Positions 1 through 5,902 are shown, counted from the stretch's first letter. The stretch: DNA of 9,149 bases from Parelusimicrobium sp031549165 (GCA_031549165.1 JAVBQE010000119.1:1-9149); one strand, 5' to 3'. The notes: generated by a model from the letters alone, not told the origin. Program-made: numbers and translations.

Positions 1-125
1 CAACGAACAGTTGCGAAGGGTATTTTGGACAACTTAAAAGCAAAGTTAGGGTACATTCGGGCATGAGGCTAAATAATAAAATCAAGCTCATTGAAACACT
101 GCTTAACAACACCAAACAGACCTAA
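1..125 (+). CDS. Transposase, C-terminal fragment (5' end outside window)
   Basis: An open frame runs in from the left edge (first full codon at 3) and stops with TAA at 123-125. The roughly 40 visible residues begin T-N-S-C-E-G-Y-F, then L-K-S-K-V-R-V-H-S-G and a lysine/isoleucine-rich tail. The pattern T-N-x-x-E-G-x-F-x-x-L-K followed by R-x-H-x-G is typical of the C-terminus of DDE transposases of the MULE/IS256-like type. In those families the glutamate of the TN-x-x-E motif is usually the last catalytic acid. The exact IS family cannot be named from this fragment. Whether the transposase is intact upstream cannot be seen. No terminal inverted repeat can be proven because the left end of the element is missing. 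Confidence 0.6.
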   Translation, partial: TNSCEGYFGQLKSKVRVHSGMRLNNKIKLIETLLNNTKQT

Positions 126-146
126 TTTTGACCATTAGGCCTAAAA
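121..146. repeat. Small palindromes at the probable right end of the insertion sequence
   Basis: Just after the transposase stop lies CCTAAT (121-126), seven bases, then ATTAGG (134-139), a 6-bp inverted repeat. It overlaps a perfect 10-bp palindrome TTAGGCCTAA at 135-144. This is where the right terminus of the element would be expected, but without the other end this remains inference. No T-run follows, so a strong terminator is not supported. Confidence 0.35.
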
Positions 147-153
147 TTTAAGT

Positions 154-1734
154 ATGAAAAAATTATCATTGCTGCTCATCGCCGTTTTTTGCGCCACACT
201 TCTAAACGCCGCGCCGCCTGCTGAAAAAAAACAGCCGCAGGGCTACGGCCTGTTGGACCAAAATTCTTTTACCTACAAGCTTCTCTACGCGCCTGAAAAA
301 CTGCGCGAGGAGCGCCGCCAAGCCAACATAGAAGCCGCCAAAACAGACCCTCTTGCCGCCTTAGAAAACGAGAGCTACGACATTATTTCAAACTTCGTAA
401 GCAGAAGTTTTGAAGACTATAAAAAACTGCTTGAATACAGAAAAACAAAAGATACAGATATTGACTATAAGGATATAGCTGCCGCACATGCTCTCGGCCA
501 CGAAGAAGCGCGCGAAGAGGTTAAACTTACATATCTTAATACACTTATAGACAATGAAGATTTTAAAGTAATAGACGGTAGTTTTGATTTTAATTCTTTA
601 GTGCCTGACAAAACTAAAGTAGTTTTGATAGGTGAAAGCCACAGCGAAGTGGCGCTTATGAGGCTTCCTAAAGATATAAAAGTGGTAAATGCAAAAGAGA
701 CTCTTAAGCCTTTACCCGCCGGCACAAGAGTAGTACTTGCCGATGCAAATGCTATTGTGGCAGCGTTTAAAGTGCTTCCCAGAAACACTGCTATTATGCT
801 TGTTCTTAATGAAAAGCCATACCCGCTTCCATTAGGTAAAAGGGCTGTGTTGGTGGACGAAAAAGCTTTTTGTAATGGCTGTACGGAGCTGCCGTTTAAA
901 GTATCTGCTGTTCTAAAAACCGTGGGGGACGCCAGCGCCTACGCCAAAATGCCTGAGGATAGCCGAGTGCTTATAGAAGCACCTGATGGAGAAGATGATT
1001 TTGATGACAGCAGGCTTGTTTTAGTGGACGCTAAAAATAATAATAAGGCATTTAGCGCACTTCCCAGCGGCCACACGCCGCTTGTTGTAGGCATGGTGGA
1101 AACGCAGACTTATAAAGAAATTCCGCACTGGATAAACAGCCTTAAAAAAAGCGGAAGGCTTAAGCATTTCGCCTCAGAAATGCTTCCCACAAACCTTGCC
1201 CCGCTTATTGCAGATTTTAAGAACGGTAAAATAGACGCCAGTGCCTTGCGCCCCTTTGAAACAGCTGAAGCTCTGGAACGTGTAGAAATTTTAAATGCCG
1301 CGCGCGACATTAACATAATCCCCTTAGAAGACGAGAGGGTGCACTTTTTAGGTATAAAATATAAAGGCAAGATGAAGGACACCAAATTAGCAAAAGCAAT
1401 ATTACACAGCACGGGCGAAGGGTTTACAGATTTTTTTGCCCGCCCGGATATTGTAAGCATAAGAAACTACTTCTGGATGACGCAGCTTGAGCCGTATTTG
1501 AAAGACAACTCGCTTATCCTACTTCGCGCAGGCATAGGGCATAATGCTTATATGAGCCATAAGGGTTCCATGGCGGAGCGGCTTAATAAAAGAGGTTTAA
1601 AAACTGTGGTGGTGGAATACATAAATAGAAAAGACGACGGGACAGACTATAAAGGCCGCTCAGTTTTATTTACCATAGAGCCGGCGATGGCAGAAATTAT
1701 AGGCGCAGACTATATAGTAGTTATAGACAGATAA
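154..1734 (+). CDS. Secreted ChaN/TraB/EreA-superfamily-like protein with an LP-repeat insertion
   Basis: This 526-residue protein starts with a clear signal peptide (K2-K3, hydrophobic 4-18, cleavage near LNAA at 17-20), so it is probably periplasmic or surface located. It carries the scattered motifs of the ChaN / TraB-TIKI / erythromycin-esterase-like superfamily. These are a strand ending in G-E-S-H (160-163), a second acid in A-S-E-M (340-343), A-R-D-I-N-I-I-P-L (383-391), R-N-Y-F-W (437-441), and a late R-A-G-I-G-H (458-463). Known members bind haem or metal, or act as metallohydrolases, with the GExH and GxxH residues in the active site. The substrate here is unknown. Between the first motif and E342 sits an insertion (about 171-325) made of repeated LP-x(3-5)-VVLVDA-like units. 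Residues 40-135 are charged and probably helical. No strong Shine-Dalgarno precedes the ATG, but the signal peptide supports this start. Superfamily placement rests on motifs read by eye. Confidence 0.7.
   Translation: MKKLSLLLIAVFCATLLNAAPPAEKKQPQGYGLLDQNSFTYKLLYAPEKLREERRQANIEAAKTDPLAALENESYDIISNFVSRSFEDYKKLLEYRKTKDTDIDYKDIAAAHALGHEEAREEVKLTYLNTLIDNEDFKVIDGSFDFNSLVPDKTKVVLIGESHSEVALMRLPKDIKVVNAKETLKPLPAGTRVVLADANAIVAAFKVLPRNTAIMLVLNEKPYPLPLGKRAVLVDEKAFCNGCTELPFKVSAVLKTVGDASAYAKMPEDSRVLIEAPDGEDDFDDSRLVLVDAKNNNKAFSALPSGHTPLVVGMVETQTYKEIPHWINSLKKSGRLKHFASEMLPTNLAPLIADFKNGKIDASALRPFETAEALERVEILNAARDINIIPLEDERVHFLGIKYKGKMKDTKLAKAILHSTGEGFTDFFARPDIVSIRNYFWMTQLEPYLKDNSLILLRAGIGHNAYMSHKGSMAERLNKRGLKTVVVEYINRKDDGTDYKGRSVLFTIEPAMAEIIGADYIVVIDR
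664..1128 (+). repeat. Protein-level tandem repeat: about eight 'LP' units of ~19 residues
   Basis: Within the secreted protein, residues 171-325 show an L/M/I-P dipeptide at 171, 187, 208, 225, 246, 266, 303 and 323, plus a unit without the LP near 286. Spacing is 16-21 residues throughout. Most units continue with a short polar stretch, a V/I/L-rich beta-strand such as R-V-V-L-A-D-A or R-A-V-L-V-D-E, and a short helix-like stretch containing A-F. The copies are diverged at DNA level, so this is an old repeat and not a recent slippage product. Confidence 0.7.
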
Positions 1735-1767
1735 AAAAACCGCCCTTCCAAAGAAGGGCGGTTTTTT
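1734..1767. terminator. Bidirectional intrinsic terminator between convergent genes
   Basis: A 9-bp perfect GC-rich stem, CCGCCCTTC (1740-1748) with GAAGGGCGG (1753-1761), has a 4-base loop. It is flanked by six A on the left and six T on the right, so it can terminate transcription from both directions. It lies exactly between the stop codon of the rightward gene (TAA 1732-1734) and the stop codon of the leftward permease (TAA on the minus strand, 1768-1766), touching both. Confidence 0.93.
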
Positions 1768-3214
1768 AAATTCTACCTTTTCTTTTTCTGTGTTTATAAT
1801 GCGCGTAAACTATAAAGGGCGCTATGGTAAACGCTGCTGTGCCGCCTATTACGAGGCAAACGTATAATGCGGGGCTGCCGATAGGCAGCTCGGACGGCGG
1901 GAAAAAGGCCACAAACAGCGAAAATAAAACCGAAAATAAACCTATTAAACATATTATTACGCCGCCCACTTTGCCGCCGGGCAATGTGTACGGGCGCGGG
2001 AGCTCGGGGTGTTTTAGTTTAAGATAAATTGCCGCTGCGTACATTAACACATACACCAGTAAGTACAGGCCCGCCGTGATGGTTGTGACGATAAAAAACG
2101 CTTCGTCCACACTTTTAATAAAAATATAAATGCTGATCAGCGACGTAACGATAATGCCCTGCGTGATAAGCAAATTCATTTCTATGCCGTGCTCGTTAGT
2201 TTTGGCAAAAAATTTAGGTAGCAACCCTTCCTGTGCGGCGCGGAACAAACCTCTGCTAGGCCCCGCCGTCCAACTTACAATTCCTGCAAACGAGCCGAAC
2301 GCCACAAACAGCGCCATAATGTTGACGAGCCATGGCATGTTGAAACGCCCAAAAATTATTCTAAACGCGTCCATAAGCCCGGCGGTAAGGCCGATTTCTT
2401 TTTGCGGTATAACCGTTGCAATAGCGAGTGAGCCCAAAGTAAAAATTAGTATGCACAAAATTGACGCAAACAACATTGCCAGCGGGAACTGGCGTTTTGG
2501 GTGCGGCATTTTGGTAATGTTAACCGAGTGCACTTCCACGCCCGCAAATAATAAAACTATACCGGCGAGAAATGCAATGTCGCCCATGCCGCTTATTTGC
2601 GGCCATATGCGCGGCGCCACTTCTCCCGCGGCGTTAATGTAGGCCACTGCGCCGGGTTCTGTGGGGTGTAAAAAGTAAATGGGGTGCCCCTGGAAAATCC
2701 ACACCGCAGCCACAACAACCAGCACGAGGCCCGGCATTACTGTGCCCAGTAAAAAACCCTGGTCCACAACTTTTGCGATAAGCGCATTGCCCTTAAGGTT
2801 AACAAATGTCGCCGTCCAGTATAAGACGATAGCGAGGATGCCTATGTATTTGCCGTTAGAAGCCAGCTCCGGCATGCCTATGGCGTAGGAGAGAGTTACG
2901 CCTACAAAACCTAAAATGGTGGGGTACCAAAATACATTCTGCGCCCACTGCAGCCAAATTTCTAAAAACCCCCAGCGTTGCCCGAACGCTTCTTTAACCC
3001 AGGCGTACACGCCGCCTTCTTTGTTAGCGAACGCGCTGCCGAGCTCGGCGGAAATTAACGCCGTGGGGATAAGGAATAAAACGGAGGCGAAAATAATGTA
3101 AAAGAAGATGGTTAACTCTTCTTTAGCCATCATCGGCAGGCCGCGAAGGCTGATGACGGCGGCACCCGTTAACAGGGTGATTTGGAAGGTGGAAAGTTTG
3201 GTTCGGTCTTTCAT
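1766..3214 (-). CDS. GadC-like amino-acid antiporter (APC superfamily)
   Basis: This 482-residue polytopic membrane protein has about 12 hydrophobic segments. It resembles glutamate:GABA antiporter GadC along its length: E-G-G-V-Y-A-W-V (66-73), G-V-E-V-H-S in place of GadC's GVEASA (225-230), F-P-L-A-M-L (243-248), V-I-P-x-x-E-I-x-L-x-A-G (268-279), A-G-P-S-R-G (317-322), L-L-P-x-x-F-A-K (331-338) and L-P-G-G-K (411-415). Such carriers exchange an external amino acid for its decarboxylated product, supporting acid resistance or amino-acid fermentation. No decarboxylase gene is in the window, so the substrate is open. The protein ends in a basic tail soon after the last membrane segment (about 470-482) and lacks the ~40-residue pH-gating C-plug of E. 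coli GadC (511 residues). An AGAGAG ribosome-binding stretch precedes the ATG. The gene stands alone, with 644 bases before its upstream neighbour. Confidence 0.88.
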   Translation of the reverse strand: MKDRTKLSTFQITLLTGAAVISLRGLPMMAKEELTIFFYIIFASVLFLIPTALISAELGSAFANKEGGVYAWVKEAFGQRWGFLEIWLQWAQNVFWYPTILGFVGVTLSYAIGMPELASNGKYIGILAIVLYWTATFVNLKGNALIAKVVDQGFLLGTVMPGLVLVVVAAVWIFQGHPIYFLHPTEPGAVAYINAAGEVAPRIWPQISGMGDIAFLAGIVLLFAGVEVHSVNITKMPHPKRQFPLAMLFASILCILIFTLGSLAIATVIPQKEIGLTAGLMDAFRIIFGRFNMPWLVNIMALFVAFGSFAGIVSWTAGPSRGLFRAAQEGLLPKFFAKTNEHGIEMNLLITQGIIVTSLISIYIFIKSVDEAFFIVTTITAGLYLLVYVLMYAAAIYLKLKHPELPRPYTLPGGKVGGVIICLIGLFSVLFSLFVAFFPPSELPIGSPALYVCLVIGGTAAFTIAPFIVYAHYKHRKRKGRI

Positions 3215-3269
3215 TTGCTCTCTTTAAATTTAAATTTTGGCGTACTTATAAATTTTACTAAATATTGCA

Positions 3270-3455
3270 GTCATTGCGAGCGACCCCACGCTGCGCTCTG
3301 GGCAGGCGCGCGGCAATCTCCCGCTTATGTCGTGTGCCGTGCCGTTCGTCTTACGACAAAATAGGTGTGCGTTGCTTCGCTTGCATTTTTGTTTTATTTG
3401 AGGCATAGCTGAATAGTGTTCGCAGCCCAACTTTGCTCGTCAGGCTCGCAAAGAC
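3270..3455. repeat. Inverted-repeat element of the GTCATTGCGAG type
   Basis: GTCATTGCGAGC at 3270-3281 is matched, in inverse orientation, by GCTCGCAAAGAC at 3444-3455 (11 of 12 positions). Just inside the left arm comes CGCGCGGCAATCTC, and near 3371-3387 a GTTGCTTCGCTTGC stretch. Such 'CATTGCGAG...GCAATCTC' modules occur as noncoding dispersed repeats in many bacterial genomes. No transposase is encoded, so this is best read as a non-autonomous, possibly mosaic repeat. Copy number cannot be judged from one window. Confidence 0.6.
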
Positions 3456-3464
3456 GTTGGCAAA

Positions 3465-3600
3465 GGGCCGCGCAGCGGCCCGGCGTGGGGCGAAACTTCA
3501 GCTTACGGCTGGGGGACACACCGCTACGTTGCGGGGCTTGCCGCCCTTGGGAGCGGGACTACTGCTACACTTTTTCGGGCGCGGAATGTCCCCCGGTCAT
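3465..3600. repeat. GC-rich intergenic patch with nested palindromes
   Basis: This stretch is noticeably richer in G+C than the AT-rich DNA following it. It opens with a 7-bp stem GGGCCGC/GCGGCCC (3465-3471 and 3475-3481, 3-base loop). It is bounded further on by GGGGGACA (3511-3518) and its inverse TGTCCCCC (3587-3594). No convincing reading frame, tRNA or rRNA fragment was recognised. It may be part of the same compound repeat as the element to its left. Confidence 0.45.
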
Positions 3601-3606
3601 TGGGTT

Positions 3607-3857
3607 GAGTAGTTATCAATTAGTTTTGTCCGTTAAACCTTTTAAGCAGTTATTATATGAGGCAGTTGTTTTTACTACTGAGGCAGTTATCAATTTGTTT
3701 TGAATTATTTTTTAGGTAGTTGCTCCGCTTGTTGTTAATTGATTTTATGCAGTTGCTCATATCTTTACCCTCTCCCTTTGACGGGAGAGGGTAGGGTGAG
3801 GGTGAATGGATTTCAGGCAGTAAATAATTACTTTTTTAATCCATTAAAGCAGTTATC
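3607..3857. repeat. Quasi-periodic AGTT-core repeat array, interrupted by a palindrome
   Basis: A core of the form (A/G)GCAGTT(A/G)T recurs with the AGTT at 3611, 3648, 3685, 3718, 3751, 3819 (as AGTA) and 3851, with an extra copy at 3664. The steps are 37, 37, 33, 33, 68 and 32 bases, a period of about 33-37. The doubled step contains a REP-like palindrome. Two units match over 18 bases with one mismatch (3611-3628 and 3685-3702). Otherwise the sequence between cores differs. The last unit abuts the stop codon of dapB. The conserved part is too short and the period too small for a CRISPR array. Confidence 0.55.
3766..3797. repeat. REP-like palindrome with CCCTCTCCC/GGGAGAGGG stem
   Basis: TACCCTCTCCC (3766-3776) pairs perfectly with GGGAGAGGGTA (3783-3793) around a 6-base loop, and the right side continues into GGGTGAGGGTG. 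Stems of this CCCTCTCCC/GGGAGAGGG composition occur as extragenic palindromic repeats in many bacteria. There is no T-run on either side, so it is not a classical intrinsic terminator, though it could stabilise the 3' end of the dapB message that would run through it. Confidence 0.65.
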
Positions 3858-3858
3858 T

Positions 3859-4650
3859 TTACAGAGCCTGTTTAATTTTTTCTTCAAAAATGTTTTCCAT
3901 GCTGTAGAGGCCGGGTTTTTTGTCCATCAGCCATTCTGCACAGGCCAGCGCGCCGCGCCCGAAGGACTGGCGCGAAATTGCGTCATGCTCCAGCCTTATC
4001 GTTTGGTACGGGTAGCCGAAGATTACTTTGTGGTTGCCCAAAATTCCGCCGGCGCGGATGGAGTGTATGTTCTCTTCCGGTACGTCCATCTCGCTTGCCA
4101 TGCGAAGAGATGTCCCGCTTCTGCCCTTTTTGGTGGAGAAGTGGCTTTCTATTATCTGCACGTCCGCCTCCGGCGTTATGTGTTTGATAAGTTTGGAGAC
4201 GATGATTAGTAAATTCACCCCTATAGTTATATTCGGGCTCCAAAGCACGGCGGTGCTTTTGGACGCGTTTTTTAAAACCCTTGTTTGCAGCGGCGTGTAG
4301 TTTGACACTGCGGAAACTATTTTTATGCCTTTTGAGGCCAACAGTTCGTAATTGTCAACATTTTCGGAGTTAGAAAAGTCCACTACCACGTCCACGGGGT
4401 GCTTTGCTAAAAACTTAGCGTCCAGCTCTTCGGACGGGTAAATTCTGCCCTGCTTTTTTTTGTGGAAGTAGAGGTTGGAAGCGTAATCGCCCACTTTGCT
4501 TTTGGTTTTTTTGATAACCCATTCCACGTCCATACTTTCTTCTTCCAGAAATGGCAGTATGGCTTCCTTACCCGTTTTGCCAAAGCCGAAGAAGCCTATT
4601 TTTATATTCTTCTTATCTTCTTTTTTTAATTTTAAAAACCCTAGTTTCAT
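3859..4650 (-). CDS. dapB: Diverged 4-hydroxy-tetrahydrodipicolinate reductase (DapB-like)
   Basis: DapB reduces hydroxy-tetrahydrodipicolinate with NAD(P)H in cytoplasmic lysine/diaminopimelate synthesis. The 263-residue product has a Rossmann motif G-F-G-K-T-G (22-27), V-V-V-D-F-S (88-93), S-P-N-I-T-I-G-V-N (138-146), I-I-E-S-H (166-170), R-S-G-T-S (177-181), I-R-A-G-G-I-L-G-N-H (198-207), and a C-terminus like classical DapB. Three differences stand out. The usual GTTG loop reads S-A-V-S (113-116). The double catalytic-region histidine is H170-F171, retaining the equivalents of E. coli His159 and Lys163 (K174) but not His160. The loop before I-R-A-G is short. About 15 lysine-rich residues precede the Rossmann fold. 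The ATG is fixed by AGGAGG at 4657-4662, six bases upstream. Either a functional variant or a DapB-like paralogue is possible. Confidence 0.8.
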   Translation of the reverse strand: MKLGFLKLKKEDKKNIKIGFFGFGKTGKEAILPFLEEESMDVEWVIKKTKSKVGDYASNLYFHKKKQGRIYPSEELDAKFLAKHPVDVVVDFSNSENVDNYELLASKGIKIVSAVSNYTPLQTRVLKNASKSTAVLWSPNITIGVNLLIIVSKLIKHITPEADVQIIESHFSTKKGRSGTSLRMASEMDVPEENIHSIRAGGILGNHKVIFGYPYQTIRLEHDAISRQSFGRGALACAEWLMDKKPGLYSMENIFEEKIKQAL

Positions 4651-4656
4651 AATTTA

Positions 4657-4662
4657 CCTCCT
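4657..4662 (-). promoter_or_regulatory. Strong ribosome-binding site of dapB
   Basis: The minus strand reads AGGAGG six bases before the ATG at 4650. This is the best Shine-Dalgarno in the window and settles the start codon of the DapB-like gene. Confidence 0.85.
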
Positions 4663-4701
4663 AAAATGTACACTTTGACCCCGTCCCCAAATGTACATTT
4701 T
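4663..4701. repeat. TGTACA-bounded dyad in the dapB leader
   Basis: AAAATGTACA (4663-4672) and TGTACATTTT (4692-4701) are perfect inverted copies around a 19-base spacer that reads GGGGACGGGGTC on the minus strand. The dyad fills most of the 63-base gap between the ZIP gene and dapB and ends directly at the dapB ribosome-binding site. It could be an operator, an RNA structure or a dispersed REP-like repeat. Sequence alone does not decide. Confidence 0.55.
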
Positions 4702-4713
4702 TTGTTGTTTGTA

Positions 4714-5511
4714 TTACGCAAACGCAGTATCCAGTACCATCATTATAACAAAACCCAGCAGCGCGCCGGTGGTGGCGATGTCCGTGTTTTCATTGCGCTG
4801 CGCCTCGGGGATTACTTCTTCAATAACCACAAATATCATCGCCCCGGCGGCAAATGCCAGCGCGTAGGGCAAAATTTGTTTAGACAACATCACCAGTGCC
4901 GCGCCCAACACCGCGCCCATAGGTTCCACCAGGGCGGATGCCTGCCCGTACATAAAACTTTTTGTTCTGCTAAAGCCCTCGCGGCGCAGCGGGAGCGAAA
5001 TGGCTAGGCCTTCAGGTATATTTTGTATGCCTATACCTATAGCCAAAGACACCGCTGCGGCAAAAACTTCCGGCGTAGGTGAAGAGGCTAATGCGCCAAA
5101 CGCCACGCCCACAGCCAGTCCTTCGGGGAAATTATGTATGGTCATTGCTATAAAAAATAAAGAGGAGCGCTTTAAGGACGTTTTCGGCCCTTCCTGTTGT
5201 TTAGAGTCTAAATGCAAATGGGGCAGCAGCATGTCTACCGCGCGCAGAAACGCGCCGCCTAAGATAAAGCCGAAGGCGGCTGCAAACCACGGGGCGATAA
5301 TATAATTTGTTTTCGTCATTGCCAGGCTGGGCGCGAGGAGAGACCAAAAGCTTGCGGCTATCATTATCCCGGCCGCAGTGCCGAGTGAAAAGTCCAAAAT
5401 TTTATGGTTAACCTTTTTAGCCGCAAACACCAGCCCCGCGCCGAACGCCGTACAAGCCCATGTAAACAGGCCTGCCAGAAGCGCAAGGAGTACGGGGTTA
5501 ACGCCGTGCAT
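4714..5511 (-). CDS. ZIP-family divalent metal transporter
   Basis: This 265-residue membrane protein has about eight hydrophobic segments and carries the ZIP signatures. H-N-F-P-E-G (126-131) and Q-N-I-P-E-G (163-168) form the metal-binding centre in transmembrane helices 4 and 5, and E-E-V-I-P-E (231-236) lies in a late helix. A histidine-containing cytoplasmic loop (P-H-L-H-L-D, 97-102) is followed by a short charged linker. ZIP proteins move Zn2+, Fe2+ or Mn2+ into the cytoplasm. Prokaryotic ZupT/GufA-type members have about this length, and the closer subfamily is not certain. The start codon lies inside the end of the Rrf2 gene (14-base overlap), preceded by a weak GGTGA, which suggests translational coupling. 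Control by the adjacent Rrf2 protein is inferred from position. Confidence 0.9.
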   Translation of the reverse strand: MHGVNPVLLALLAGLFTWACTAFGAGLVFAAKKVNHKILDFSLGTAAGIMIAASFWSLLAPSLAMTKTNYIIAPWFAAAFGFILGGAFLRAVDMLLPHLHLDSKQQEGPKTSLKRSSLFFIAMTIHNFPEGLAVGVAFGALASSPTPEVFAAAVSLAIGIGIQNIPEGLAISLPLRREGFSRTKSFMYGQASALVEPMGAVLGAALVMLSKQILPYALAFAAGAMIFVVIEEVIPEAQRNENTDIATTGALLGFVIMMVLDTAFA

Positions 5512-5902
5512 AAATCACCGTTTTGGAGAGATTTTTTATAAGTATTTTATTAATGTCGCAGATGGTCGCACCTAGGATGCATGTTGCGTCTTTTTTACAC
5601 GCGCGCTCTTTAAGCATGCAGTGTTCGGTGGTTAGTTTGCCTTCTATGGCTTCGTAAATGTCAAGAAATGTTATGCGCTTAATATTTTTATTTATCACAC
5701 TGCCGCCCAGCGGCCCTTTGACGGAAGAGAGAAAGCCTGCTTTGTTTAGCCTTTGTATAACTTTGGACAGATGGTTGGGGGAAACTTTGTAGCGCGCGGC
5801 AATATCTGCAGTTGAGCAGGCTTTAGGCGTATGTTCGGCAATATAAGTTACAGCGTGCAGCGCAATGGCGCATGCGTCAGACATCTTTAAAGTGTTTTGC
5901 AT
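5498..5902 (-). CDS. Rrf2-family transcriptional regulator, probable Fe-S sensor
   Basis: This 134-residue protein has the Rrf2 winged-helix layout: a helix A-I-A-L-H-A-V-T-Y-I-A (12-22), the recognition region V-S-P-N-H-L-S-K-V-I-Q-R-L-N-K-A-G (40-56), and the wing S-V-K-G-P-L-G-G (60-67). A cluster Cys95-x6-Cys102-x5-Cys108 follows, with Cys115 after it. In IscR, NsrR and RirA three similarly placed cysteines bind a [2Fe-2S] or [4Fe-4S] cluster that senses iron, Fe-S status, NO or redox. The ATG has GAGG at 5910-5913, seven bases upstream. The gene overlaps the ZIP transporter gene downstream, so it likely controls the shared operon and itself. Which signal it senses cannot be read from the sequence; the x6/x5 spacing differs slightly from IscR. 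Confidence 0.9.
   Translation of the reverse strand: MQNTLKMSDACAIALHAVTYIAEHTPKACSTADIAARYKVSPNHLSKVIQRLNKAGFLSSVKGPLGGSVINKNIKRITFLDIYEAIEGKLTTEHCMLKERACKKDATCILGATICDINKILIKNLSKTVIYARR

Noticed and set aside
1..66. Frame-1 open stretch ending TGA at 64-66 as a possible C-terminal gene fragment
   Set aside because: Its ~21 residues show no family pattern, while the frame-3 tail in the same bases reads clearly like a transposase C-terminus.
2130..2642. 170-codon rightward ORF opposite the permease gene
   Set aside because: It lies wholly antisense to a well-supported membrane transporter, and its composition is that of a complement of hydrophobic codons. No ribosome-binding site or motif was seen.
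3416..3703. 95-codon rightward ORF in the intergenic region
   Set aside because: It is arginine/cysteine/tryptophan-rich as expected from translating GC-rich palindromes, and it crosses several repeat elements.
3607..3857. CRISPR array
   Set aside because: The conserved core is under 10 bases, the period is about 35 bases and not about 60-70, and no cas gene is in the window.
3215..3858. tRNA or other structured RNA gene in the long intergenic gap
   Set aside because: No cloverleaf, no T-loop-like GGTTCGAATCC pattern and no rRNA fragment could be found. The visible stems are explained by short repeats.
3739..4209. 156-codon rightward ORF
   Set aside because: It is mostly antisense to the DapB-like gene and its start runs through the REP-like palindrome. 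No domain pattern is visible.
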